A stretch of DNA of 64,000 nt from Wolfiporia cocos (GCA_029448655.1 JACCLO010000009.1:992001-1056000), one strand, 5' to 3'; shown: positions 36,477-49,925, counted from the first letter of the stretch. Numbers and translations: made by a program. Notes: generated by a model not told the origin, from the letters alone.

Positions 36477-38334
36477 CTAGCACCGCCGATTCAAATGCGG
36501 CTCTTTCTCGCATTCCACGGGCTCAATATGCAAAATGCCGGCTGCGTGAGCTAGCGGTAGTGCCTGCTCAAGAGCGTTGCTTGCCTTCCTCCAGGTTTGT
36601 CTCGCTTGGTAGTACGACCTATAAGATGTCTGCATGAACTGCCGCTCATATTCGGCTGCACGTGTGGCGTCGAAGCCTCTCAAAGCCCACATTTCCAAGT
36701 TACTCATTCTCGTCCCATCCGGCAGAGTGAGAGGGCCTCTGTGCTGCTCCAACTGGCGCTCCACCCACTCGGTGGAGCGTATGCGCATGCACTTCGACCA
36801 CTCATTCAGGCGCACGTGCACCAGTACTGAGGAAAGGTGTTTGAATGGCCGAAGTGTGTGCAGCAACTTGCTGGTCTCGGAGAGCCGGATGCGCGAGATC
36901 TGCTGTGCTGTATCTTCGAGGTCGCAGCTCGCGCCATCGCCGAGCGCAAAGCGAAACTGGAGCGAGGCTATGTCTTTGGCCTTGACGCATTGAAGCAAGA
37001 CGGGCACGGATGGGGGCCCATATAGTGTCCCGTACAATGTTGAGCAATCAAACACTAGGGTTTGTAAGGTCGTGAAGGTTGCCAGGAACGGATCTCCTAC
37101 ACACCGTACAAGGCATGATTAACAGATGTCTTGTGTAGGAATTGTAGCAAATACCTTTTAGTAGCTGATGAGGAGATGGAAATGCGAAGTTAACTGTTAA
37201 ATGCTTCACAGACGATCCTAGCGCCTTCAAGGAAGCAGGTGCAGCATAGACCTGCCATTGTGCAATGGTATATGACAGGTTCTCCAAACGAATATCTTCT
37301 GGGGGCTGATATAAGAACCAGTGCAACAGGAATTCCTGCGTGGCACTGGAGTTGATCTCTAGAGTATGCAGATGAGGGCGCGGTCCTGGTTTTTCTGGAT
37401 CTCCGAAGGTATCGAGAAACCGTAGGTCCTTAATTATGAGAGTCGTGAGATTCGGGAAATAGTTACTAAGGAAGTCAGTAAAGTCAGGAGGGCTACCAAA
37501 TTCACACTTCCATAAAGTGAGCTTCTTGACACTCCGCAGTATCGGTGTATCGCTACCCCACACGATGCTACGGCCATACGATATCAGGATTTCCTCGAGT
37601 GCTGGCGCTGGATTCAGGTGGCTGAGGCATGTAGCCAGTTCATCGTTCATCCATTGGCCCATGCTTGCGAAATCCGGGTGCACTGGACGTGGTCCAAGGA
37701 TATGCACCTCACGGATGTAACGAAGCAGTCGACGGCTGGACTCCATCCCGTAGATATCTGTGGCCTTCCTGCAACTGCGCTCGTCACGAAGCATGACCTT
37801 GCGATGGAGGTGAAACTGAGAACGAGGCACGAATGCTCTGCATGCTAATGACCATGCAAGGAGGGCGTGTTCGTCATTCCATAGCATGTCAGCAATGTAG
37901 TCAAATATCTCCTGCGGGAAAACGGGATCAGATTTAGATGATATCGGGTCCTCGGTAATGCCGCTTGTGCATGAGTCCTTGATTGCATCGTGGTGGTTCT
38001 GCGTTACGGATTCATCGTCTGACGAAATGTGGGAAGTGTGACACGAAGGTTCTTGTGCAACAACGGGATCAGGGTTTGACGCATAGGATGCCTCGGAAAC
38101 GAGGTCAGATTTAGGCGGAGAGGTATCCTCTGTATCGCTGTGGGACCCCTCAGAGTTGGAATCCTCTGCGTCGCTGGAGTAGCCTTGTGCGGCATAATCG
38201 ACTAAGATGGCAAGGGATTGTTGGAACGGAGCGCGATTGACAGAGATGGTAAGGGAATTTCTAGAGAAAGAGCGCATGTTCGCTTTTCTTGTCTGCTCGT
38301 GCTGTTGGTGCTGTTGGGATATCATGGAGGTCAA
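36477..38334 (-). CDS. F-box protein with LRR-like C-terminal region
   Basis: Two exons (38334-37155 and 37096-36477) sum to 1800 bases, 599 residues; the 58-base intron is GT-AG and keeps frame through LLKGDPFLATFT. Residues 1-135 are acidic and Ser-rich. An F-box follows at about 138-182 (FPQEIFDYIADMLW, then LLAWSLACRAFVPRSQFHLH). The rest has spaced Leu-rich segments such as VKKLTLWKCEF and FPNLTTLIIKDLRF, typical of the large mushroom F-box family with degenerate leucine-rich repeats. The F-box normally binds Skp1 in an SCF ubiquitin ligase while the C-terminal part selects targets; none is known here. The start at 38334 precedes a second Met (residue 4), so the exact N-terminus is not fixed. 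It is convergent with the cyclophilin gene. Confidence 0.8.
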
Positions 38335-41300
38335 GGGTTAACAGGTTGGTGCAACGTACCTGATATATGTATTCTCAGCTGAGCACTGCACAGGAACCAA
38401 GGATAACAGGAGAACACTGATCCGATACCACTTATGACGCCCACGTGCTGGAGGCCCGTGATCTGTGCGATGTCAGCCGGCAGTAAACTGAAGGGTGGGC
38501 CTCTGCATGTTGACGTGCTGCAGTATGTGCTGTGCTGTATATAGCCCCTTGGCATGGAGCTGAGCGCTGAGATGCCATTAACACTGCCATACAGAAGCGG
38601 GAATATCTTCTTGCATTGAGAGCTGAACACAGCATTCAGCTCACCTTTCACCGCTTTATAGGAGCCGAATTCTCTTATTCGGGCGTTTTTGGCGAACAAT
38701 TGTAGGGACGTGATACCTAGCGCCCACCACAAAAGTACAAGGTTGCATGATAGTGCTGTTTCACCGCGCGATAGTTAGCACCAGCGAAGTAGTTATGTTC
38801 GAAAAAGGCCCCAGAGCGCAGGCCGTTATGCAACGCACATCCAAATAGGCTCGAGTCTCAGCGACTGGCCGCCGTAGCCGCCCTCGAGCGAAAGCGCACA
38901 AGCTGTGCAATGGATACTTCAATTGGGTCTGACGAGGCAGTACGCACCCACTCATCTACGCGCGCACTGACCACTCTTTACCCACATCCATTTCCGAGAG
39001 TGGGTGTGCAGTAAGCATCATAGACTTGGAGGCGGTGCGTCAGCCAAAGGGCAGAGCAGACAGCCTTGACCCTTATTTCGCATTATATATGAGCTGTGCA
39101 TCACCAATTACGAGTCATTGAGTCTATGTAGTCGACTTTTTTAACCACAGAAGAGGATCAATCGATCACATGTGGCCTCGTGTGACGTCTGTCATAGCCG
39201 CTGTTGCTGCTACCTACCACTGAATCGGTGCTGCTTGCTGCAAACCGACAGTTGCGGAGCCACCACTGCAGCTGAATAGGCATCATAGCATCTTGGCTGG
39301 GCTTGTCAGACTACCATCTCTATGATAGGTCAATGGCTGACATCCGTGAACTTGTCTTTACGCAGTCGGACTTACTCGACGCGGAAGAATGCTCGACAGA
39401 TCCGACAGAATAAGGCGAAGCCGAATATTGTGGCCATGGCCACTGAGTACATATTCCATGCGAAAAGTACCTTGGAAGGAGGCTTCAACAAGTCTCTCTT
39501 CACGTCATGTTTCAGCAATATGCCATGCAACGTAAGGCTATCCACCGTGGTCCTGGCCCTGTGGCAATGAAGAGGAGGAGTCTGGAGGCTTGGTACTGAG
39601 GGCGGCGGAACAACTCACTGCACTCGGGGTTCCTTGGATCACAATAGACGCTATAAATGGCGAGACTATACTAGGCTCAGCAAGCGAGCTCGAGCCTGCT
39701 GCGACACGCCGTGAGCTGTAATGCAGTCCTGAACGTAGCAAGTCGCATCACATCGTCGTGTCGGGTGCGTCGGACACAACTCGGGGTCGCCACGATTGGG
39801 CGGGCATAACGGATCTGCTCGGTGACCAACGGTCGGGTCGCGCTGAGTCGCGCTGAGTCGCGCCGTGCTATGGCAGTGCCTTACGCTGTCCGCGTTTGGG
39901 TGTGAAGAGATCTTGACTAATGGTACATCCAGTCCTAGACCGTATACAACCGAATATAATAGATGTGTCGCGCGAATTCCGGCCTCGCCATTTCCGACTC
40001 CCGGTAGTACTACCGGTGTTTCAACTCTGCGCGACTGCTCCCGCCCCACGACGAGGTCATATCCGCTGCGCACTTCCCCCACCCTGATCCTGACATCATA
40101 AACGCCTGCTCAATTGCAGGCTGCGATCTGTGTCGGTCTGCGAGTTCCGAGACATTTGACCTTGATGCGTGATGAGTGGCTTCTCACACTCCGAGATGTT
40201 CCTATTGTACGTTTGACGCCCACTCAAACGGCCGCTCACGGTGCGAACGATATGAACGCGGTTGGGTCACAATCAAAAGGCCATAAAAAAGCAAGATGGA
40301 GATCCCGGGTTACAGTGGCTCGGCTTTCAGATCGATCGCTGATGCGCCTTCGTGCTTCATGCCGCCATTACAAATGCTAGAGTATGAAATTTGGACCGGG
40401 ATACAAGTAGGTTCGTGGGAGCAATACCAGCTGCCGATCTTGCCAACAGTAAGCTTGGCTGGTGTCCGGCGTTATCATAGGCAACGCCAATAGCTTGTTT
40501 CGCGCGGCCAGGAATAGGCAGGGATGCATAAGCATCCTGATCACCAGGAACCAAGTATGACGCTAATATCCCGGCAACGGGCATCAAAGTCGCCGTTGAG
40601 TGGAGCTCAGAGAGAAGCCTTGATTATTCACCAAAGTCGAAGGCACGAGCTGGTGTCAATTATCCAGCACTTGTAATGATGTTCGTCGACTTGGCTGGCT
40701 GGCTGGCTGGAGTCATCTAGTAGCGTGAACCAGTCTTATTCACCACCCACTCATGGCCGAAACCATTGCTTACTCAGTGGAGACGACATTGGAGTCACCA
40801 TGGGATCTGAGCAAGCCCGGCATACAAATTTTATCTCTTGTATTCGTAGACCGATCAGAGAAGCTTCATGAGAGGATGACTCGGTGCGCACTATTTTCAA
40901 CGAGTGCGACCGTCACAGCAGGCACGCGGGAACACGCGTCACAGCGCAGCAGCTGAGTCGAACCCAAGATTACAGCTACGAGAGGCGAAGAACTCAAAGA
41001 CACAGAGTCGAGACAGAGTGTAGGGACCATGCCACAGTTCAGTTCGGATGGTCTTCGGCGGCTCGGACGAACCCGCCGCCCGATGATAGACCTTGAATTC
41101 CGAATCAAAACTTTTTCTCTGCATAGCCTTGACACTAGCTCCAATGTCTCTCAGAGAACTTTGGGTGTGAAGGTGCTCGTACAATGCAGATCTACGTGTA
41201 CACGTCAGCACTGGTGGGAGGCAGTATGTTGCCATATACGGAGATGCTGGAGGGTGCTGCCAAACAAGGACAATCAGCGGAGCCGGCGTGGGCTCTTCGC

Positions 41301-41638
41301 TGAGGTCCGATATCTTAGATCCATATCAGCCCGAGTTCGTAGATCCCAGGAACTCGGAGTTCGGTTTTCTATGTCTCGATTTAGAATAATTTGCTGGGTT
41401 GATGATTGGAGGGTAGCGCATCGTGTCGTCATGAGGCCCTTCGGAAATGGACGCGATTTGCGACGAATAGGCACTTTGATTTCTTTCCAGAGACAGGCTA
41501 GTCTCGAATTCTCTAGGTGCGTGGCGCCTTGGTTGGCCCTAAGTGTAATTTCGTACGAGCACCCGGTGACCGCGGTTCCGACGATGTGACAGTAACATAT
41601 TCCTTCGTACTGCAGTGCCACTCGCGCTGCTCAGGTTG
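38335..41638. other. Intergenic region, nothing recognised
   Basis: Open frames here are scattered and without motifs. Minor repeats include a GGCT microsatellite at about 40694-40711 and a short tandem tcgcgctgag near 39838-39860. The right end is the promoter of the Zn2Cys6 gene. Confidence 0.4.
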
Positions 41639-41646
41639 TATAAAAG
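41639..41646 (+). promoter_or_regulatory. TATA box of the Zn2Cys6 regulator gene
   Basis: TATAAAAG is 95 bases upstream of the ATG at 41741 and is followed by a pyrimidine-rich leader. Confidence 0.6.
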
Positions 41647-41740
41647 AGAGAGGTCATGCGTAGCCGAGCTCATTCCTCAAGTTCTGTATCTTGACCTAGA
41701 GCCCCATCTGTACCTAACCATTTCCCCTATTCCATAACAC

Positions 41741-43907
41741 ATGAGCTCCGCAGGACCGCAGGCAGGACCCTCGTCCTCGGGGCGAGCCCCTCGCGGCTCA
41801 GCTTGTCTGAATTGTCGTCGGCGAAAATTTGTTTGATGTTTTCCTATTCATCATAAAATAAATTTACTGACAATTTGAACGATCTTATAGAGATGTGATG
41901 GCGCAAGACCTATTTGCGGCCCGTGTATTCGCACAAACCGAGAAGCGGACTGCGAGTATACTGACGGTACCACTCGCAGTCCGACGCAAGTCCTTGAGGA
42001 TAACATAGTAAGCCTCGAGGCGCGAATCCACGAACTGGAGCATCCCGAAACAGTAGCGCCATCTGTTACGCTCCATGATCCGCATACGACCATGTTGCAG
42101 CCTAGACCATCTGGTAAGCCAACTTCTCCGTCCCCATTTATGCTGCTGAGTTTCGCACAGTATCTGGGGTCGCCTTGACACCGCCTGTGGATCCTGCTAC
42201 TCAAGCAATTCTCGGGGGTATGGGTGATAACCGCGGTAGCGTCTTGCCGCCTCAAAGGACAAATTTGGCGCCGCTTGATTCATTCGTAGAACCCTCCGCA
42301 GAAGTTGTTCAAACGCTGTGCGCAGCTACATATCGAGTTATAATAATTTACTGATGTTATCGTGTAGGGTTGGATTTTTCCTGCCGAGAGCAAGCCAAAT
42401 TGGCTTTTACCTTCATCAGCCTCGCTTTTTGAAGTCCATCTACACACAAGATGCAGAGACCCGGCAGGCCCGGCTTTCTCCGGCTTTGCTCAATGCGGTG
42501 TATCTATGGGGTGTGCATTTTTCGTCAAACAGTTCACTCCTTGCACATGAGCCTGTGTTCCTTCAGCGAGCTGTTCACGCCGTTGCTACGGCTCTTGCTC
42601 ACGATCCTCCATACAACATCATCTACAATGTGCAAGCCGAGATCCTCCTTGCCAACTATTTCTTCTCCGCAAACCGCCTCTTAGAGGGACGATACCACTG
42701 CAATGCGGCGGTGGCGTTAGCCTTGAGCTGTCGCCTGAATAAGATAAGGTCTCAGGCGCATGCTGACCTGCCCGCTGGAGTTTCCCTCGGTGTGGCTTCA
42801 GCTATCCCACCTCCCTTGGACGCGATAGAGGAGGGCGAGAGGATCAACGTGTTCTGGGGAGTTTTCATCCTCGACAAAAGTTGGGCAGTCACCATTGGCT
42901 CGCCTTCTCACTTCAACGGCTCGCCAGGCGCGCAGGTAGATACTCCCTGGCCGCTGGAAATGGAGGATTATGAGGAGGTACGTGTTGCAGGCCGGTGTCT
43001 TACGAGATCTCACGACCGTCCAGTACGGTATCCCACAGGACCTCCAGGGCATACGTACCACTGAGACATTCCTTGCCGAGATGGTTTCGGCCTCTGTGGA
43101 CGGCACATCGTCTGTCACCCTCTTAGCTAAATCCTCAGCCCTCTTCGAACGTGCCACTCGTCTAGCATCCCAGTGGACGCCGAGTGAGTCGTCGGTTAGA
43201 ACTACATTATCATCGGCTGATGGCCAAACTTCAGCCATGGCTTATGTTGAACAAGCTGCCGCAGATTTCTTTCTGCTGGACAATGTCATAGATCGCTACA
43301 CGGCTCTGTTACTGGCGTCGCCGGAGACCCTCGATCAAGATGCCGCATTCAAGGCGTTGTTAACGCGCACATTCGCATACGTCGCTACCATCCGTGTGCA
43401 TGGAATACTCAAGCAGGTTGAGGGGTTGGCTCAGGACAAAGACCTGGACGCAGCGAGGGCAGCAGTCGCTCTCATCGATACTGTCAATCTGACTGGCTGT
43501 CCCTTCATCAACCCCATAATGGCTGTATGTTGCTCACATACATCCTTCTTCGCAACTCGTATGTGAAACTATCTCTGATACTGACATCCTCTCGTGCATC
43601 AGATACTCTGGACAGCGATATGCCGTGTCTTCATTGGTGAGATCGTCAAGTTGCGTATTGCATGGACCTCCACCTCACTTCTCGAAGACCAAGTCGCTGC
43701 TGCTACTGAGATGCATCGGCTGGAGGCAGACCACGACAGCATCATTGCTGGTTTGCAAAAGGTGCTGAATGCTATGACGGTCTTCGCGCAGACATGCCCT
43801 TTAATGAGTAGGTCGTGCGATCGTCTCGCTATACCACTACTGACGCAGTACACATAGCCGTGCAAGCAAATAAGATACGGCAGGAGCTGGAGAATGCAAC
43901 TCGTTAG
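41741..43907 (+). CDS. Zn(II)2Cys6 transcription factor with fungal-specific regulatory domain
   Basis: Seven exons (41741-41830, 41891-42113, 42161-42317, 42368-42977, 43039-43524, 43603-43807, 43858-43907) sum to 1821 bases and 606 residues. The zinc cluster is split by intron 1: ACLNCRRRKF then RCDGARPICGPCIRTN plus DCEY, giving all six cysteines. A short coiled segment follows (VLEDNIVSLEARIHELE), the usual dimerisation element. From about residue 155 comes the fungal transcription-factor domain, with FFLPRASQIGFYLHQPRF, LLNAVYLWGVHFSS and INVFWGVFILDKSWAV. The product should be a nuclear, dimeric DNA-binding regulator; its targets are not evident. No neighbouring biosynthetic gene suggests a pathway-specific role. 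A TATA box is 95 bases upstream. Confidence 0.92.
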
Positions 43908-46900
43908 ATCTTATTTGAATGTGGGTATCTCATTCTTGAACGTATGCTGCGAGTCATACTGACTATGGTTGCACTAGCAGCTTGAACGATGCTTACAACG
44001 TCTCCGTCTCTCTATTTATTCATGGCGAAATAATGGGTCGATTTTTGTTTCATTTCTCTCTTACAGCGTACCATACCGACTGGAATAGCGTCAATCAATC
44101 TCTCTACGATCAGCGACTAGTCATATATTAACAGCGCATTTAGTAGCAGCGCATTCAGTACCAGGGCCGGACAATCATGTAAGCGGCCCTGAATACGTTG
44201 CCATGTACGACAACTTTAAATCATATATGGTCGATGCAAAATGCGATGTCTCACTGCGTTGGATTTACTCCCTGCAGCTCCGCCGCGGCGACCCACCGAT
44301 ACGGCTGCTTTAAAGCCAAATCTTAAGTAAGGTATGTGTGCAGATGACTACCTATCTGCATGCACTGGGAGTCAACAACTGGATTATCTAGAACGATTTC
44401 GATATCAGCGTACGAGAGAACATGAGCTCCGAACGCCTGTAAATCCAATTTTATAACGAGTGCTGACTCCGCAGCTCCAACAACATTTAGATGCTCCATC
44501 ACCCACGAACGGAGATTTGATCTGTTTGGAATTTGAGTTCTGGATTCATCCCGATAAGTGCTAATGGTTGCGCCGGTCCAACGAGATCCATTCATACATC
44601 CCGTTGCGAGTTGCGACGGCTCTTTTAGTCATCACTCAAGATAGTAGAGCCGGCCGCCAAGTGCCACCTCCGAATGGTATGAATTACCATCCAGGTATGT
44701 CCCCAATGTCATGTTCGCGAATGCCTACCTAATCCTCTTGTCATCGAACGTTTCACCGTAGAGCATCTGACGCGTCGCACTTTCCAAATCATCCTCCCGT
44801 CAGTTTGATCTTCACAGTCGCCAAGATCCTAACAAAAGGTAGTATTCTCACCAGGCTCACAACGGCAGCTGATTCACAGCTGACTACATGTCCGGATGTT
44901 ATAGAAGTGTTGCCTTCCCAGCCAGACGTGCATAACGGCCGCCCAGCGGCGCGTAGCATATGATGTTCAAGTATCAATACTATCTACAGCATTCTTGCTA
45001 ATTACAACTCTGTCGGGGACAATGTCCAGGCCATTCCCCAATGCTTGTCACCCAATGCTTGTCAGACCCAAGGCGTAACGCCTGCCCCTCTTTGTCCCGA
45101 GAGCTCACTCTAGCACCTACAGTACTCCTTGACAAGTACGACCACGAGATCAGGTCGATGTGTCGGAGGCGGTGCACATTGAAAGTCAATGAACCATACC
45201 TCCAGATATCGTTACTCAGAAGCAGCAGAAAATACCATGAAAATCTATTTGGCGTTGAATTATCACTAATACAGTCAGTACCAACGAGGATCAGAAGGGC
45301 TGTAGGGCAAATCTGTTCAGGACCCGCGCTATGCAGATGAGGCGACAGCGCAAGCCCGCGACTCTCCCAAGCGCCTCAAAGCGCTGATTATAGCATCATT
45401 TGATTGACGAGGTCGACTGCAGACAAGGTCGCTTTGTTCAGTGTGGATGCATGGGTTAATGTCAGAGGCGGGAACGGGATCCTTGATGCGACAGAGGCTC
45501 AACATTAGACGCACATCACTCACTTGATACCTAGGCATGCCCAAAACGAAAGAACACAACGCTTGTGACTTGTTCATCTTTCATGATGCTCGCTCGAACG
45601 TAGCAGATCCTAACTGCAAGAGCGAATGTTGGATGGAGAGAGAATTCATTGCCGCGCGGTAGTATTATCCGATTGATAAAAGTCACATGGTTGACCCTGC
45701 TATATACTGAACCGCTAGAACTTTCCATCAGCCCGTTTCAAATGATATCCGTTCATGCCCGTGACCTGGCGCTTATCACTCCACGGAGTTGTCGAAGTTA
45801 AAAGAAAAGGTTGGTATGACTTGAACATTGTTATCAAGTTTCAACACAGAAGTATCTTCCTTCTTTATTCTGTCGTATCCTCACCGCAGCCATGAGTTCA
45901 TGGCTTTAGTGACAATACTTTTTGTGAAATTCAGCCTTGCTGCTTCACAGAATTGCCGGAGAACCGGAATGATAGTCGACGAATACGACAAGTATCCGGT
46001 TGAAGATCGTAGCGTGAGTCGGCACATCGCCTTCTCCACGCGCGTTTTTGGCATATTTCATACCGTTCAATCAGGTTCTCATGATACACGCTTCTGCCTG
46101 TCCGTACTCACATCATTGTGATATCCCTCAATACACGGAAATAGGTCAGGGTCAACCACCATCTGACCGCTATACCTCCGCATTCACGAACGTGGTCGTC
46201 AAACACCGACTCATTTGCAGTAAGGCTGCCCTCACGCGCTTCGTTCGATTGCATAGCGCTGATGCCACATCAGAAGCCGATACGAAAAAACGACCCAGCT
46301 CGCATAATTAGAGGTACACACTGCCCTGGAGTCTAATATATGCGGCATAGAGATCTTCTCAACCCATGCGCGCTGCATTGATGTACCGCTGAGTCTCTAT
46401 ACGCGGATGCGTACTGTTTATCGTCCCTTTACTCCTCAACCATCAGCGGTTAGTAACGCTTACTAACGGTAGCCAATCCAGGGCCATGATTTACAACATG
46501 ATCTGACTGCCGGAGTATCCAGTAAATCGGTCAGGAAGCGTACGTGCTAAGTAATTGCTGAACCCAAATGTGGATCATGTATTTGGTGTCTTTGTCTTGT
46601 TTTTGCAATGATCTCGAACAAAACAGCAGGAGGGTCATGTTAGAGCTAAGGATCCGCTCTGTTGTAACTGCCGCCGCATACGATGCCGCTTACTAGAGAT
46701 CTCCTAGCAGTTAGCTCTACACTCAAGCCGAAGCTGCCAAGAGCTCAGTTGGTAATACCAGGTCCGGCTCATCAAGAAGCATTCAATGGCTGCGGACATC
46801 TGTTTCCTTCGTGTTCGCCGAACAAAGGGCGATTTACGTTTATGATCTATGCGCATGCTTTTCCTATCCGGAGCGAACTCCGTGACTGAATGGGCGTCAG

Positions 46901-47849
46901 CTGCTCGGAGGAAAGTTGTGCAATACAGTCCACGCATGCATGGTTGCGCGGAGCATAACCGGAGCAAATGATTGAAATCAGGGTTCCCATAACGGGCGGG
47001 ACCTCATATCTAAATGCTGCCCTTTGGAGTGGACTGTTCGCACCTTGGATCTATCCGAATATCCCGGGCCCGCCTTCGAGTTCGGAGAAGACCGACTGCC
47101 TCGGTATCAAACCCAACACTCCGTGCCATTGGACGCAATCATATTTCTGTTGGTAGAAAATCTTTCGCCGAGCCTGCTGACAAACATGCTTGAAGCTGTC
47201 GTCGGCAGCGTCAAATCAGATAACGGCCTCCTCGATGATCGGCAGTCTTCTGATGCCGAGAAACAAGCTACTATTGTCAAGAAGGGTCCATCGGAAGGCA
47301 GAGCTGTTGTCGATTTCCCATTCCAGGTTGATGAGCGGCGGTCCTTGTGAGGCCGTTGGCCGGCATGGCGGCTTGATGCAAATCGAATACCACTTACGTC
47401 GGAGTAAGTTTCTCTCTTGTCTTCGAGGTCTCTAGGTGTCAGATTGCGAACAATGCGTTAAATTGATGACATAGGCTCTTACAAATTGCCGATTTTTTGA
47501 GCACGTTGCCCGGTCGGAGGTCGTGCATCATGGCCCGCTGTAGCTTTCCCAAGCCAGGTTGATGACCTGCAGAATCGAATTGCTATATTATGACACCAAA
47601 TGGGATTGTGCGTTCTCCTCAAATCAAGATCACTCACGCATTGTATAGAGAAGGGGCGATGAGTCGCACGCGACGGCACCCACTGCCGGCGCTCACAAAC
47701 TCAGCCACAAAAGGCAGCACCCACAAGCGCCTACATATGACGTAAGGTGGCGGTGAGCGAGCAGCCTCCAAGACGAGCACCAGCATGATGCAAGCCGCCG
47801 TCATCCTCCATGGGCATTGCAAGACATGCCCCACATGCGGGCACTTGCG
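43908..47849. other. Four-kilobase tract with one possible Zn2Cys6 relic
   Basis: No complete gene is seen. At about 46645-46700 (plus) a frame reads DPLCCNCRRIRCRLL, like the first half of a zinc cluster (C-X2-C ... RC), but it ends at once in TAG with no second half. A frame at 47024-47350 (108 codons) is open but unrecognised. A 12-base tandem repeat (caatgcttgtca) lies near 45036-45065. Confidence 0.35.
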
Positions 47850-47857
47850 TATATAAA
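47850..47857 (+). promoter_or_regulatory. TATA box of the small-protein gene
   Basis: TATATAAA is 108 bases upstream of the ATG at 47965. Confidence 0.6.
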
Positions 47858-47964
47858 CCTTCGCGCTGATCTCGACGACTCACAATCATCCTTCGTAACG
47901 ACCACATTCACGACTGTATCCCACTTGAACTTTTATAATTTTCTTTCCACCCTACTTGTCAATC

Positions 47965-48535
47965 ATGTCTGCAGAGTATACGACCTCTCGTAGACACAAC
48001 GACTACGTCGGCGGAGACGCTAGCGCAGGTCGCACCCCTGGCGCCGACGAGGCGCAAGCGGGCCACTACTACAATGCAGACTTCCCGAAAGGCATGCCAC
48101 CCTTCGTATGCAGTGAGCGAAAGCTAATGCAAATTGCAGGATTGCAAGATGGTGCGCGCCGCCCGCAGGAGCACCTTCCTCCTACCACTGGCCGCGACGC
48201 CCCTCCATCAGGAGGCATCCGGCAGAGTCTTCCTGGAGGTTTGTCTCATCGCTTATTCATTTATTGCACATCGCTTATTGCACGTAGACCAACAAACAGA
48301 TGCGAATGTCGAGCGCCTCACTACCGTCCGCCAGCCGGGCGAGGTGCAGCCCCTTCCGCCCGCACCAGACTCGCGCACGGTGATCGACCGCGACCCGTAC
48401 GCGACGCCCACCTCGGCGGGCGACACTCTCACTGGCGCAACCTCGGCAGACGTGTACACAGGTCTTGGCCACCCCGGCGCAGGCATGAGCAGCGCGGAGG
48501 CCCACCATGACGGCCGCTCGCACCGCAAGCGCTAG
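47965..48535 (+). CDS. Small hydrophilic protein of unknown function
   Basis: Three exons (47965-48105, 48140-48242, 48288-48535) sum to 492 bases and 163 residues. Exon 1 encodes MSAEYTTSRRHNDYVGGD and a Gly/Ala-rich, charged stretch. The third exon gives VERLTTVRQPGEVQPLPP and a Thr/Gly/Ala/His-rich tail ending HRKR. There is no signal peptide or membrane span, and the sequence looks disordered. A good TATA box, short leader and GC-rich codons support a real, probably inducible gene. The frame of exon 2 is less certain, because another splice choice would read it as a Pro-rich segment. I do not recognise the family. Confidence 0.55.
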
Positions 48536-49460
48536 CAACAAGGCGTGAGCACGTTTGGCTCTGGCGAGATCCCGAGGGAGATCCAGTCTGAGGTTGAGCA
48601 GCCGTGAGAGTTGTATAAGAGTGGAACGAGCATGGGTACACAGGAGAGGAGGATGCGGTGAGGTGACTGCTTGGGACAAATCTTGTACACCATATAAGCG
48701 GCTCGCTGGTAATGTATATAATCTCCGGTAATATGCCATTGCACAGCAAGGATTTGGGTGGCATTGTGCTGGTAGCTATAGAGGATCTTCAGAAGAATAC
48801 CCCCCTAGACCGTCGGTGCTTGGAGTGTGGCGTGACGCGACTTGTGATTAATTGTTTGCTGGCGACACATTATGAACATTTTGATGAATGGAGGTGTTTT
48901 GCCAACGATAATCATGATTCAACTCTTTCCGAGGCATGGCAAGAATTATGAGAACGAGGAGTTGCGGAGTCTGGCATCATTACAGTTTACCCCAGCGTTT
49001 ATAACAGATATAGGCAACAAGATTTGTCGCCGTAGTTGTTGGTTATGATTTCGGCGTATAGTTTCGTACATCTGTGGGTAAAAGGAGATGGTCAACAGTA
49101 CTTCGATACAGTTTCTAGTATGCGTTGCGATCAAGGACTACACTCCACGCGCTCCCTTTCAATAGTCCAGTAGTGGTGCTCGAAAAGTCGGCACCACAGT
49201 CATATTATCATTAGTAGAGCACATCTAATGATTTATCATTCGTAAATTGTGAACAAAATTCTATATGTAAAATAGAAACAGTTGCCTGTTTCGCGAAGCG
49301 CATCGTCACGAGGAACGTGATCTCCGTCACACATTGCTCGTCACGCCGTTCCGCTCTGTGCAGCTTGTTCCCCTCCGCCGCTTGCCTGCGGGTGCGTCTG
49401 CTCATCCACATTCCAAGCTTAGGTTGTTTGATTTCGTCTTGTTACTAGGACTACTCCAAG
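48536..49460. other. Intergenic region
   Basis: It holds the 3-prime flank of the small-protein gene and the leader of the uS8m gene. Nothing else is recognised. Confidence 0.4.
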
Positions 49461-49925
49461 ATGGTTCTACCGCATATGCTGTGCGCGCATATCCAAAATG
49501 CCTTCCGCGCACGGCACCAACGCATATCGGTGCAACACACAGTCCAAAACCTGTCCATTCTCTCCATCCTCCTCCGCTCTGGCTTCATCCTGTCTGTGAC
49601 TCGAGGGACAGTCGATGGCCCATCGCCCGAAGCGTTTTTATCGGCCGGCGAGGCGCAGCGCCGCATTTGGGCAGATCTCAAGTACCGCGACGAGCGCCCG
49701 GTGCTCAGCGACATGCAGCTCATCAGCAAGCCGAGCAAACCTATCTTCATGGATATTGGTGAGATACGGAGGTTATGCTCGGGAAGGCGCGCGCAGAATA
49801 TCAAACCTCTGCGTATGGGCGAGATTGCGGTCGTGCGGACAAAAAGCCCCGAGCACGAATGGCTCGAGGCGAGGGAGGCCATTCAACACGACCTAGGCGG
49901 GGAGGTGATATGTCGAGCGCGATGA
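49461..49925 (+). CDS. Mitochondrial small-subunit ribosomal protein uS8m
   Basis: A single exon of 154 codons, starting MVLPHMLCAHIQNAFRA and ending ICRAR. The uS8 fold is visible: an N-terminal half around HTVQNLSILSILLRSGFI and a C-terminal half with SKPSKPIFMDIGEI, the basic segment RAQNIKPLRMGEIAVV, and EAIQHDLGGEVICRAR, which matches the family ending EA...LGGEVLC. Length and divergence match the mitochondrial rather than the cytosolic uS8. It should bind the small-subunit rRNA in the mitochondrial ribosome. No separate presequence is obvious, as is usual for this protein. The absence of introns is unusual in this window. Confidence 0.85.
   Translation: MVLPHMLCAHIQNAFRARHQRISVQHTVQNLSILSILLRSGFILSVTRGTVDGPSPEAFLSAGEAQRRIWADLKYRDERPVLSDMQLISKPSKPIFMDIGEIRRLCSGRRAQNIKPLRMGEIAVVRTKSPEHEWLEAREAIQHDLGGEVICRAR

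Noticed and set aside
41029..41621. Overlapping plus (186 codons) and minus (115 codons) frames before the Zn2Cys6 gene
   Set aside because: Neither has a recognisable motif or splice chain; the region is treated as promoter and intergenic DNA.
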